In this document: in pieces, positions 25,531 to 33,362 of the stretch | Layout: every line of letters starts with the position of its first letter | Position numbering within the stretch: position 1 is the first letter of the stretch | Source: Flavobacteriia bacterium | Lineage (GTDB): Bacteria; Bacteroidota; Bacteroidia; Flavobacteriales; Flavobacteriaceae | NCBI GenBank assembly: GCA_004293165.1 | Contig: RDYL01000007.1 | Location: 85,445-149,444 of the forward strand | Reading direction: 5' to 3' | DNA length: 64,000 nt | Notes under the pieces: model-generated | Seen by the model: only the letters and a program-made list of their open reading frames with translations | The model's database searches: none | Told to the model about the DNA's origin: nothing | Program-made: the position numbers and the translations under genes

Positions 25531-25558
25531 GAGTTTAGAAATTAGAATTTAGAATTTA
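25531..25558 (+). repeat. Four tandem 7-bp units upstream of rnpB
   Basis: GAGTTTA, GAAATTA, GAATTTA and GAATTTA follow each other without gaps, directly upstream of the rnpB -7 box. Confidence 0.6.
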
Positions 25559-25645
25559 ATTAATATTATTTCAAATTGTGAATAACTTTTATAAAGATTA
25601 GTCCCAATTTAGATTTTGGAACTTGCTTTTTGGATTATCAAATTA

Positions 25646-25653
25646 TATATTTG
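25646..25653 (+). promoter_or_regulatory. Promoter of dnaX
   Basis: TATATTTG (TAnnTTTG) with TTG at 25623-25625, a 20-bp spacer. It predicts a start near 25660 and so excludes the in-frame start at 25616 in favour of ATG 25670. Confidence 0.6.
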
Positions 25654-25669
25654 TGAATCAATTTATTCT

Positions 25670-26743
25670 ATGGAACAATTTATAGTATCAGCCCGAAAAT
25701 ACCGTCCGCAAACATTTAAAGATGTTGTTGGACAACAGGCTATTACCAATACTTTGTTGAATGCTATTGAAACCAATCATTTAGCACAAGCTTTATTGTT
25801 TACTGGACCTCGTGGTGTGGGAAAAACAACTTGTGCCCGAATTTTAGCTCGAAAAATTAATCAAGAAGGTTATGATGACCCTTACGAAGATTTTTCGTTT
25901 AATGTTTTTGAATTAGATGCCGCTTCTAATAATGGAGTTGATGATATACGTAGTATAATCGACCAAGTTAGAATACCTCCACAAACTGGAAAATATAAGG
26001 TATATATTATTGACGAGGTGCACATGCTTTCACAAGCTGCTTTTAATGCTTTCTTGAAAACATTAGAAGAACCGCCAAAACATGCCATTTTTATTTTAGC
26101 GACTACGGAGAAACATAAAATTATTCCAACGATTTTATCGCGTTGTCAAATTTTTGATTTCAAAAGAATTACAGTCAAAGATGCAAAAGAACATTTAGCC
26201 GAAATTGCCAAAGAACAAGGCGTTGCTTACGAAGATGATGCATTACATATTATTGCACAAAAAGCAGATGGTGCTATGCGTGACGCTTTGTCTATTTTTG
26301 ACAGAGTGGTTTCCTATTGTGGAAATAACTTGACAAGACAAGCTGTTACTGAAAATTTAAATGTATTGGATTTTGAATATTACATCAGAATCACTGATTT
26401 AATTTTAGAAAATAAAATACCTGATTTATTAGTTGCATACAATGATATTTTAGCAAAAGGTTTTGACGGTCATCATTTTATTGCTGGTTTAGCTTCGCAT
26501 TTTAGAGATTTATTAGTGTGTAAAAATCCAGCTACGTTACCTTTGTTAGAAGCTGGAGAACAAGCACAAGCCTTATATGCAGCTCAATCACACAAAGCAA
26601 TGCATGATTTCTTGATAAAAGGAATTGAATTGGCAAACGAATGTGATTTAAAATTTAAAGTCAGCCAAAATCAACGACTTTTAGTTGAACTTTGCTTAAT
26701 GCAACTAGCCTCTATCACTTTTGATGGAGAAAAAAAAAAGTAG
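25670..26743 (+). CDS. dnaX: DNA polymerase III gamma/tau subunit, zero-frame product (gamma-like)
   Basis: DnaX is the clamp-loader ATPase of the replicative polymerase. This frame gives 357 residues with Walker A GPRGVGKT (46-53), Walker B IIDEVHMLS, sensor 1 ATTEKHKIIPTILSRCQ with the SRC motif, and the collar-domain helices to about 350. The four-Cys zinc knuckle usual in Proteobacteria is absent and replaced by a short Asn/Asp-rich loop. The frame stops at TAG 26741-26743, immediately after GAA AAA AAA AAG, whereas the rest of the protein continues in the -1 frame. The product equals a gamma-type short form. Confidence 0.93.
   Translation: MEQFIVSARKYRPQTFKDVVGQQAITNTLLNAIETNHLAQALLFTGPRGVGKTTCARILARKINQEGYDDPYEDFSFNVFELDAASNNGVDDIRSIIDQVRIPPQTGKYKVYIIDEVHMLSQAAFNAFLKTLEEPPKHAIFILATTEKHKIIPTILSRCQIFDFKRITVKDAKEHLAEIAKEQGVAYEDDALHIIAQKADGAMRDALSIFDRVVSYCGNNLTRQAVTENLNVLDFEYYIRITDLILENKIPDLLVAYNDILAKGFDGHHFIAGLASHFRDLLVCKNPATLPLLEAGEQAQALYAAQSHKAMHDFLIKGIELANECDLKFKVSQNQRLLVELCLMQLASITFDGEKKK
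26730..26740 (+). other. A10-G slippery run in dnaX
   Basis: Ten A residues then G, containing the heptamer A-AAA-AAG in the zero frame, followed directly by TAG. The -1 frame is open only from 26725 (TGA at 26722-26724), so any frame change must occur within about 16 bases centred on this run. GTAGC at 26740-26744 could pair with GCTAC at 26761-26765. Confidence 0.8.
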
Positions 26744-27432
26744 CTAAATTTATCATTCCTGCTACATATTTCAAAAACAACTCCTACTCTATTTCGGAAG
26801 TTCCATCGGTGAAAGCACAAATTCCTGCTGAGGAATTAAAGCCTGTTGTAGTTGCTGAAACTGTTGTAAACAAACCAATAGTTACTGAGAATCCGGTAAC
26901 ACAAAATGATTTAGTTGCTCCAATTATTACAGAAATTCCTAAGCTAGTTTTAACAAATTTAAATCCGACAGGAACTAAAGTTTCTGCACTGTCTTTAGCA
27001 AGTATTAAAGCTAAAAAAGACTTAGAGGCACAACAAAATCAACAGCAAAAGCACAAAGAAGAATTGCCTTCTGAAATATTTAACGAAACCGATATGTTGT
27101 TGCAATGGAATAAATTTGCTCAAAAAATGACTGATGCTGGTAAGCGATTGATGGCAACTTACATGCAAATGAATGATCCAAGCTTAAACGGAACCACTAT
27201 TACTCTAGAACTTCCAAATCAAAGCACAAAAGAAGAGTTTTTATCAGGTTGCCATGAATTAATAGGTTATTTAAGAGGAAAATTACACAACCACGATATT
27301 ACCATTGAAGTAGTTGTAAATGAAAAGGTAGAAAACAAATATGCTTTTACACCTCAAGAAAAATTTGAACGATTAAAACAAATCAATCCTACGATTGAAT
27401 TGTTGCGAAAAACGTTTGATTTGGATGTTTAA
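26740..27432 (+). CDS. dnaX: C-terminal (tau-specific) part of DnaX in the -1 frame
   Basis: Entered by one-base backward slippage on the A10 run, this frame continues KVAKFIIPATYFKNNS and codes for the tau-type extension: a Pro/Val/Thr-rich linker, then a folded domain beginning FNETDMLLQWNKFAQKM and ending LRKTFDLDV. An ATG-started version would begin at 26809, with a poor leader. The joined product would have 587 residues, a normal flavobacterial DnaX length. It is either made by programmed slippage or split by a one-base homopolymer error in the assembly. Confidence 0.8.
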   Translation, partial: VAKFIIPATYFKNNSYSISEVPSVKAQIPAEELKPVVVAETVVNKPIVTENPVTQNDLVAPIITEIPKLVLTNLNPTGTKVSALSLASIKAKKDLEAQQNQQQKHKEELPSEIFNETDMLLQWNKFAQKMTDAGKRLMATYMQMNDPSLNGTTITLELPNQSTKEEFLSGCHELIGYLRGKLHNHDITIEVVVNEKVENKYAFTPQEKFERLKQINPTIELLRKTFDLDV

Positions 27433-27484
27433 GGAAATTTTTTAATTTAGATTGTATGAAATTTTACTCACTTTATTATTTTTT

Positions 27485-27913
27485 TTATAAATTTTGCTCA
27501 ACTGCGTAGACCAAATACCACTTGTTACCTATCAATCTAAACTTATATTCTCCCCAAAATCCTGAATTTTCAATCCAAAACTTCTGATAAAAAGAATCAT
27601 TTGCTTTTTTATATTGAATTTTAAACTCGGTTGTATCCACTTCATAAATTTTTGTTTTCAATACTGTCCAATTCATTTTTGACCACTTTTTTTCTACATC
27701 AGAATCAACTTTAATTCCATCTAAAGGAAAATTAATTCTTGACATTTGAAAAATAGAATCTTTATGGAATTTATCATAAAATTCATCAAAATCTTCAATT
27801 AAAATTTCTTCTGTATCTACTTTAGAAATTGTATTCAGTTCACGTTTATCACAATTGTATAGAAATAATGTGATTGCAATAATAAGAGTTTTGAAATAAA
27901 TTTTTTTACTCAT
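27485..27913 (-). CDS. Putative lipoprotein, possibly DUF4348
   Basis: The 142-residue product starts with a lipoprotein signal (MSKKIYFKTLIIAITLFLYNC) with the lipid Cys at residue 21. The mature part has FDEFYDKFHKDSIFQMSRINFPLDG and ends in a small alpha+beta fold (EYKFRLIGNKWYLVYAVEQ). This resembles the Bacteroidota DUF4348 family, though I am not certain. It is probably an envelope protein. The upstream region contains REP-like repeats rather than a recognisable promoter. Confidence 0.65.
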   Translation of the reverse strand: MSKKIYFKTLIIAITLFLYNCDKRELNTISKVDTEEILIEDFDEFYDKFHKDSIFQMSRINFPLDGIKVDSDVEKKWSKMNWTVLKTKIYEVDTTEFKIQYKKANDSFYQKFWIENSGFWGEYKFRLIGNKWYLVYAVEQNL

Positions 27914-27943
27914 AAAAACAAATTTTTATAAATCACGTTAAGA

Positions 27944-28125
27944 ATGAAATATTGGTAACTAATAACTAACCATTTCTAAAATCCCGTAGGGATGAAATCA
28001 AATAAGTTATTTAAAAATGTTACGTTCATTAATTACTTATAAAAACAAATTGGATATGAATTTGTGTGTATGTGTTTGCCATAATTAAATCAATATTATA
28101 ATACCAATATGTCGTCCCTACGGGA
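27944..28125. repeat. REP-like elements: inverted pair plus a partial copy
   Basis: TCCCGTAGGGA at 27982-27992 and its exact complement TCCCTACGGGA at 28115-28125 are arms of an inverted pair. The right copy read on the minus strand continues ACGACATATTGGTA (28102-28115), and a matching ATGAAATATTGGTA is at 27944-27957, so a third fragment is present. They fill the 235-bp gap between two minus-strand genes. Confidence 0.7.
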
Positions 28126-28148
28126 CTAAATGATTCAATCAACTTTTA

Positions 28149-29039
28149 CTATATCTTCCCATAATACATCGCTTTCACGATACCATCCGATAAACCAATT
28201 TTTGGCACATAAATATGTCGTGCTCCACTCCATTTCATAGCATTTAAATATATACGCGTTGCTAGAATAATTACATCGGCACGATCTGGATTTAATCCTA
28301 AATCAGCAATGCGTTGTTCGTATGTCATGCTGTTTAATTTTTGATATTGAGATTGCACGTACATGTATGACAATGGCTTATCTTGATTTTTCTCAGATAA
28401 TTTGAATAATTTATTAATATTTCCACCAGAACCAATAAGCGTAATATTATCAAAAGATTCTGTATTTGTTTTAATCCATTTTTCAATTTCTTGCCACACA
28501 ATATCAGAAACCATATTATTTAGCAAACGAACCGTTCCGTTCTTGAATGATTTTGAAGCAATAATGTTTCCTTCAAAAAACAATGAAAATTCAGTACTAC
28601 CACCACCAACATCAACATATAAATACGCTTTATCTGAAGTTATAAATTGTTTTAAATCAGATGCTGCAATTATAGCTGCTTCTTTTTTTCCATCTATAAT
28701 ATCAATTTTAATATCGGCTTTTTTCTTGATTATTTCTACAACTTCTTTTCCATTGTAGGCTTCTCTCATAGCGGAAGTTGCACAAGCACGATATTGTTCT
28801 ACTTTATGAACTTTCATTAATAGCTTAAATGCTTTCATGGCATCAACCATTCGTTCAATATTTTCTTCCGAAATTTCGCATACTGTAAAAGCATCTTGCC
28901 CCAAACGAATTGGAACACGCACCAAGGAACTTTTATTAAACTGTGTTTTGCAACCTTCTTGCTCCACAATATTGGTTACCAAAAGCCTCATGGCATTGGA
29001 ACCAATATCAATAGCAGCATATTTTTTTATTGTAATCAT
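28149..29039 (-). CDS. ppx: Exopolyphosphatase, Ppx/GppA family
   Basis: The 296-residue protein has the ASKHA phosphate motifs: YAAIDIGSNAMRLL at the N-terminus, YVDVGGGSTEFSLF (about 141-154) and LIGSGGNINKLF (about 201-212). It hydrolyses polyphosphate or the pppGpp gamma-phosphate. At about 300 residues it is the short, core-domain form found in Bacteroidota, without the C-terminal HD-like domain of E. coli Ppx. It follows ppk1 by 10 bp, so the kinase and phosphatase of polyphosphate share a transcript. Confidence 0.92.
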   Translation of the reverse strand: MITIKKYAAIDIGSNAMRLLVTNIVEQEGCKTQFNKSSLVRVPIRLGQDAFTVCEISEENIERMVDAMKAFKLLMKVHKVEQYRACATSAMREAYNGKEVVEIIKKKADIKIDIIDGKKEAAIIAASDLKQFITSDKAYLYVDVGGGSTEFSLFFEGNIIASKSFKNGTVRLLNNMVSDIVWQEIEKWIKTNTESFDNITLIGSGGNINKLFKLSEKNQDKPLSYMYVQSQYQKLNSMTYEQRIADLGLNPDRADVIILATRIYLNAMKWSGARHIYVPKIGLSDGIVKAMYYGKI

Positions 29040-29049
29040 TTATATTTTA

Positions 29050-31134
29050 TTATTGCAGCTCTTCTGCAATTACGTCTAATTTATTTTGATAATAATTGTA
29101 CATTTCTTGTTGCGCTCTAAATGGTTTTTCATCACCACGATTTCTATACTGATTTAACAATGCGGCAGAATGAATTCTAGCTTTTACATTGGCTTTCCAA
29201 CCAATTTCAAATGTTTCAATTAATTCTTTTTTAATTTCTTTATCATAAATTGGACAGGTTACTTCTACCCTAGCATCTAAATTACGTGTCATAAAGTCTG
29301 CTGATGAAATGAAAACTTCAGGATCACCCGCATTACCAAAAATATAAATTCTTGAATGTTCTAAATAATTATCCACAATACTAATAGCTTCGATATTTTC
29401 ACTTATACCCTTTAATCCGGGTATTAAACAACATATTCCTCTGATAATTAATTGTATTTTTACACCAGCATTACTTGCTTCATATAACTTATCCGTCATT
29501 TTGAAATCGGAGATACTATTCATTTTTAATTTAATGTAAGCTTCTTTTCCAGCAATTGCATTAGAAATTTCTCTATCAATTAATTTATTAAAACGGCTTC
29601 GAGTGTAATGTGGTGAAACTATTAAGTGTTTATAACGATGTACCCTGTAATTCACATCAAAGAAATCGAATATTTTAGCAACATCTTTTAAAATTTCGTT
29701 ATTGCTAGTAAACAAAGTTACATCCGTATAAATTTTTGCTGAATTTTCATTGAAATTTCCTGTTGAAACTAATCCGTAACGCTTTACTTTTCCTTCTTCT
29801 AATCGTTCTATTACACATACTTTACTATGAACTTTTAAACCTTTTACACCAAAAATCAATTCAATGCCTTCGGTTTGCATTTGTTCTGAATAAGAAATAT
29901 TACTTTCTTCATCAAAACGGGCTTGTAATTCGATTTGAACGGTTACTTTTTTGCCATTTTTTGCTGCGTTAATAAGTGAACTCACAATTTGAGAATTCTT
30001 AGCTAAACGATACAACGTAATTTTTATGGAAGCTACTTTTGGATCTAAAGCGGCTTCACGCAAAAACTTAATGATATAAGAAAATGATTGGTAGGGAGCA
30101 TACAGTAAATAATCTTTCTTTTTAATTCGCTCTAAAATACTACCTTCTAAAGATAAACCTGGAATTGGTAGCGGATGATTTTCACGGTATAACAAATCAT
30201 ATCTACCTAAATTTGGGAAATTCATATAATCTCTTCGATTATGATATCTTCCGCCTGGAATAATACTGTCTGAACTTAAAATATTCATTCCTTTTAGAAA
30301 AAATTCCAAGGTATCCTTACCAATCGCTTGATCGTATACAAAGCGAACAGGTTCACCAACTCTTCGCTCTTTAACCGAATTTGATATTTTTTCCATCAAA
30401 CTTTTACTCAAATCACTATCAAACTCTAACTGTGCATCTCGAGTAATCTTAATCATGTGAGCTGAAATACTTTCATAATCAAATATATTAAATATATTAT
30501 TCAAATTAAGCCGAATAACATCATCTAAAAGAACAATATACTGCTTATTTGAGTTTGATGGTAAAACAACAAATCGATTAATTGTATTGGGAATTTCTAC
30601 AACAGCATATATAATGTTATTAGTAGAATTATCTGATTTTAAAACAAGTTTAACCGCTAAATAACCCGAAGTATCTTTTAATAAAGGAAATTCCTCCAAA
30701 TTATTCAACATGATAGTAACAACCGCCGGACTTACGTTTTGAATAAAAAAATCATGTATAAAAATTTCTTGGTCTTTTGTTACTTGATTTTCATTAATAA
30801 TAAAGATGTTTTCCTTTTCTAATTTTTTTTCGATTTCGGTTAAAATACGCAAACTTTCAGATTGCTGTTCAATAACAATTCCTGTAATTTCTTTAAGCAA
30901 TTGTTCAGCTGGAACACCTAAAATTTTTTCGGTTTCTACAGTTTCAAAACTCATTCTTCGGATTGCTGCATAACGCACTCTAAAAAATTCATCTAAATTA
31001 TTTGAAAAAATTCCAAGAAATCGAAATCTATCCAATAAAGGAACATTTTCGTCATTAGCTTCTTGAAGTACTCGGGCATTGAATGTTAACCAACTTTTTT
31101 CTCTGTCTGTATAATTATTTAATGTGTTATTCAT
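29050..31134 (-). CDS. ppk1: Polyphosphate kinase 1
   Basis: PPK1 reversibly transfers the ATP gamma-phosphate onto polyphosphate chains at the inner membrane. The 694-residue chain has the N-terminal domain (NYTDREKSWLTFNARVLQEA), the head domain, and two phospholipase-D-like catalytic domains. The autophosphorylated His is about 436 (VHSKVCVIE) and the second His about 593 (HSRIYIFGN). The segments LDPKVASIKITLYRLAKNS and GLVSTGNFNENSAKIYTD are typical. It is co-transcribed with ppx. Confidence 0.96.
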   Translation of the reverse strand: MNNTLNNYTDREKSWLTFNARVLQEANDENVPLLDRFRFLGIFSNNLDEFFRVRYAAIRRMSFETVETEKILGVPAEQLLKEITGIVIEQQSESLRILTEIEKKLEKENIFIINENQVTKDQEIFIHDFFIQNVSPAVVTIMLNNLEEFPLLKDTSGYLAVKLVLKSDNSTNNIIYAVVEIPNTINRFVVLPSNSNKQYIVLLDDVIRLNLNNIFNIFDYESISAHMIKITRDAQLEFDSDLSKSLMEKISNSVKERRVGEPVRFVYDQAIGKDTLEFFLKGMNILSSDSIIPGGRYHNRRDYMNFPNLGRYDLLYRENHPLPIPGLSLEGSILERIKKKDYLLYAPYQSFSYIIKFLREAALDPKVASIKITLYRLAKNSQIVSSLINAAKNGKKVTVQIELQARFDEESNISYSEQMQTEGIELIFGVKGLKVHSKVCVIERLEEGKVKRYGLVSTGNFNENSAKIYTDVTLFTSNNEILKDVAKIFDFFDVNYRVHRYKHLIVSPHYTRSRFNKLIDREISNAIAGKEAYIKLKMNSISDFKMTDKLYEASNAGVKIQLIIRGICCLIPGLKGISENIEAISIVDNYLEHSRIYIFGNAGDPEVFISSADFMTRNLDARVEVTCPIYDKEIKKELIETFEIGWKANVKARIHSAALLNQYRNRGDEKPFRAQQEMYNYYQNKLDVIAEELQ

Positions 31135-31472
31135 TTTTTAAACTGGCTTGGAAATAAGGTTGTTATTGATTGTCCTTTACCTAAATTTTGCTAATCTTCT
31201 TAATAAAATTGCAGTACAACAACAATTGAAGTTTAAACAATTTAAATTTAAAGGTCCCCAAATTTATTAACAAAATTTGTAATAGTTTCATAATATCTAA
31301 AAAGAATTACTTTGCTTAGTATTTTTAATGATTTTAACCTAATATTACATCAAGTTAACTAATCTAGAGAAGTTTTTTTAAAATTTTATTTATCATTACA
31401 AACATTCTTCAAGATTGATATGATACTTTTTATATATTAGCAAAATAAATAATATCACAAAAAAACATTACC
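31135..31472. other. Gene-free stretch, AT-rich
   Basis: No coding frame, RNA or convincing hairpin is visible in these 338 bp. One TAnnTTTG match on the minus strand (31259-31266, TAAATTTG) could be a distal ppk1 promoter about 125 bp from its start. No good promoter match is seen for the plus-strand lipoprotein gene. Confidence 0.4.
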
Positions 31473-32279
31473 ATGAATAAATCATATTTATTAACTTTTA
31501 TACTTTTTGTTAACATTTTTTTTTCTTGTTCTAATGACAATGAAAATTCAAATAATTCAAACATATTTTCAACTCCACTAACTACGGGCAGTTATTGGAC
31601 CTATGACATTGAAGATCAATCTGGAATTAATAGAGACTCTTTATTTGTTGATAGTGAAACTACTATTAACAACAATACCTATAAAGTTTTCAAAGCTAAA
31701 AATGATGCAGCTACAGGATTTTATTCAAATTCTCTAAAAAATAACAATATAAGAGAGAATAATGGTAAATTATTACTAACCGGAGATTTAGCATTAACAG
31801 CTGGACAAAATTTACCGTTTACGATTGATTTATCTTTAAATGATTTTATAATTTTTGATAAAAATGCTACAAATAATCAAACTTTAAATTCGTCACCTAA
31901 AACAGGTGTAATAAGTGAGACAGTAAATGGGTTTCCATTAACAATTAGTTACTCTTTACAATCGTATGGAGGAGAAACATTGTCAACATTTACATCTCCA
32001 AATGGTATGGTGTATTCTAATGTAAAATCTACCAAAATAAAACTAAATCTAACCATAACTACAATTATAACAGTTCTTGGTTCTCCTCAAACGTTTACGG
32101 CTTTAGCACCTCAAGATGTTTTGGTATCTACGCAATATTTATCTGATGGAATTGGTGTAGTTTATACTAACACAGTTTCTTCATACACTGTAAGTAATTT
32201 TGTTGCAAATGAATTACAAATACCTGAGAGCGACACACAAACTCAAGAAGAATTTTTAGACAACTATAACATTAACTAA
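31473..32279 (+). CDS. Putative surface lipoprotein, unknown function
   Basis: The 268-residue protein has a lipoprotein signal (LLTFILFVNIFFSC) with the lipid Cys at position 19, followed by SNDNENSN. Acidic residues right after the Cys resemble the lipoprotein export signal that sends Bacteroidota lipoproteins to the cell surface. The rest is rich in Thr, Ser and Asn with alternating strands (TTGSYWTYDIEDQSG near the start), fitting a beta-sandwich. I do not recognise a family. It is a single gene. Confidence 0.7.
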   Translation: MNKSYLLTFILFVNIFFSCSNDNENSNNSNIFSTPLTTGSYWTYDIEDQSGINRDSLFVDSETTINNNTYKVFKAKNDAATGFYSNSLKNNNIRENNGKLLLTGDLALTAGQNLPFTIDLSLNDFIIFDKNATNNQTLNSSPKTGVISETVNGFPLTISYSLQSYGGETLSTFTSPNGMVYSNVKSTKIKLNLTITTIITVLGSPQTFTALAPQDVLVSTQYLSDGIGVVYTNTVSSYTVSNFVANELQIPESDTQTQEEFLDNYNIN

Positions 32280-32359
32280 ATCATTTTAAAACCTTCTAAG
32301 CTAATATATTATTTCATTTTTTATCTACTATTACTTTATAATAAACCTTATAAATTGGC

Positions 32360-32367
32360 TATCTTTG
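32360..32367 (+). promoter_or_regulatory. -7 element for the outer membrane protein gene
   Basis: TATCTTTG (TAnnTTTG), 25 bp upstream of the ATG at 32385. Confidence 0.5.
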
Positions 32368-32384
32368 TATAAACAATATATAAC

Positions 32385-32882
32385 ATGAAGAAATTAATTT
32401 TATCTGCATTTATGCTATTAGGTATAGCGTTTAGCGCTCAAGCTCAAGAAATTTCTAAAAATGTATTAGGCCTTCGATTAGGAGATAACGATGGTTTTGG
32501 AGGAGAAATTTCTTATCAAAGAGCATTAGGTTCAAACAATCGTTTAGAAGTTGATTTAGGTTGGAGAAATAGTAAAGACGTTGATGCTTTTAAAATTGTT
32601 GGATTATACCAATGGATATGGAATATTGATGGCGGTTTTAATTGGTATGCTGGTGTAGGTGGAGGAATTGGAAGTTGGAGTTATGACAAAAACGATGTTG
32701 AAGATAGCGGAAGTTTTATTTTAGCCGCTGGTGATATCGGAATAGAATATAACTTTTCTGAAGTGCCTATTCAATTGACATTAGACTTTAGACCAGAAAT
32801 GTATTTTGGTGGTGATTATTTAGATTTTAGAGATGGATTTGGTCCTGATTTTGCTTTAGGAATTAGATATAAATTCAATTAA
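32385..32882 (+). CDS. Small outer membrane beta-barrel protein
   Basis: The 165-residue protein has a classical signal peptide (MKKLILSAFMLLGIAFSAQA). The mature chain consists of alternating hydrophobic/aromatic strands with Gly-rich turns (NRLEVDLGWRN, FNWYAGVGGGIGSWSY, AAGDIGIEYNF) and ends in LGIRYKFN, the aromatic C-terminal strand expected by the BAM machine. An eight-stranded barrel of the OmpA/OmpW size is likely. The function is unknown. It has its own promoter and terminator. Confidence 0.8.
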   Translation: MKKLILSAFMLLGIAFSAQAQEISKNVLGLRLGDNDGFGGEISYQRALGSNNRLEVDLGWRNSKDVDAFKIVGLYQWIWNIDGGFNWYAGVGGGIGSWSYDKNDVEDSGSFILAAGDIGIEYNFSEVPIQLTLDFRPEMYFGGDYLDFRDGFGPDFALGIRYKFN

Positions 32883-32897
32883 TAAAACATCCTTAAT

Positions 32898-32936
32898 AAA
32901 AAAGTAGCCGTATCATCATTGATCGGCTACTTTTTT
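32898..32936 (+). terminator. Bidirectional intrinsic terminator
   Basis: The stem AAAAAAGTAGCCG / CGGCTACTTTTTT continues inside as ATCA/TGAT, with A and T tracts on both sides. It ends the barrel gene and the convergent PrcB-like gene, whose stop codon abuts it. Confidence 0.92.
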
Positions 32937-33362
32937 TTATTCAACAATTGTATTTTTACCTTTTGGAATTAAAGCGATACAATAAGGATTAGTGATTACC
33001 GTAGTTGCTAATTCTCCTTTTTTTGGACCAATTTCCTTTTTCTTAACAACAATAGTTTCATTTTCATTTACTATTGATTCTATGCTAATTTCATAACCTC
33101 CAGAGTTTTTTTGACCTTGAAATAAAACCAATACATTTTTATTTTTAAAATCAACTTTTAAAAAATTAGCATATTGTGATTCATCTAATTTTAACGAATC
33201 TATAAACTGAATATAGGATTCATTATCACTAATTATTAGATGACCAGGCTTTTCAGCCCCGCCAATTGCACTATTATAAATTACAGAAAAAGAAGTGTCT
33301 ACAACTTTTTTTGGAGCACTACAAGAAAAAATCACAAACAATATGGGTAAAAATTTAATCAT
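32937..33362 (-). CDS. PrcB-like lipoprotein
   Basis: The 141-residue protein has a short lipoprotein signal, LFVIFSC with Cys at 14, then a small domain with the motif GQKNSGGYEISIESI. This matches the PrcB C-terminal domain (PF14343), first named from a Treponema protease complex subunit. It also has VKKKEIGPKKGELATTVITNPYCIALIPK, typical of this group. No PrcA protease homologue is adjacent. The start overlaps the bshA stop by one base, so it is translated from the bshA transcript. Confidence 0.75.
   Translation of the reverse strand: MIKFLPILFVIFSCSAPKKVVDTSFSVIYNSAIGGAEKPGHLIISDNESYIQFIDSLKLDESQYANFLKVDFKNKNVLVLFQGQKNSGGYEISIESIVNENETIVVKKKEIGPKKGELATTVITNPYCIALIPKGKNTIVE

Noticed and set aside
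25336..25545. Plus-strand frame of 69 codons across the RNase P RNA
   Set aside because: The region is the conserved RNase P RNA on the minus strand, so the frame is accidental.
25670..27432. dnaX as a simple decayed pseudogene
   Set aside because: Both halves keep full, well-conserved sequence and the gene is essential. The break is confined to a homopolymer, which points to slippage or a base-count error instead of decay.
27944..28125. Insertion sequence with terminal inverted repeats
   Set aside because: The internal 120 bp have no transposase frame and no target duplication was visible, so only a REP-like repeat is claimed.
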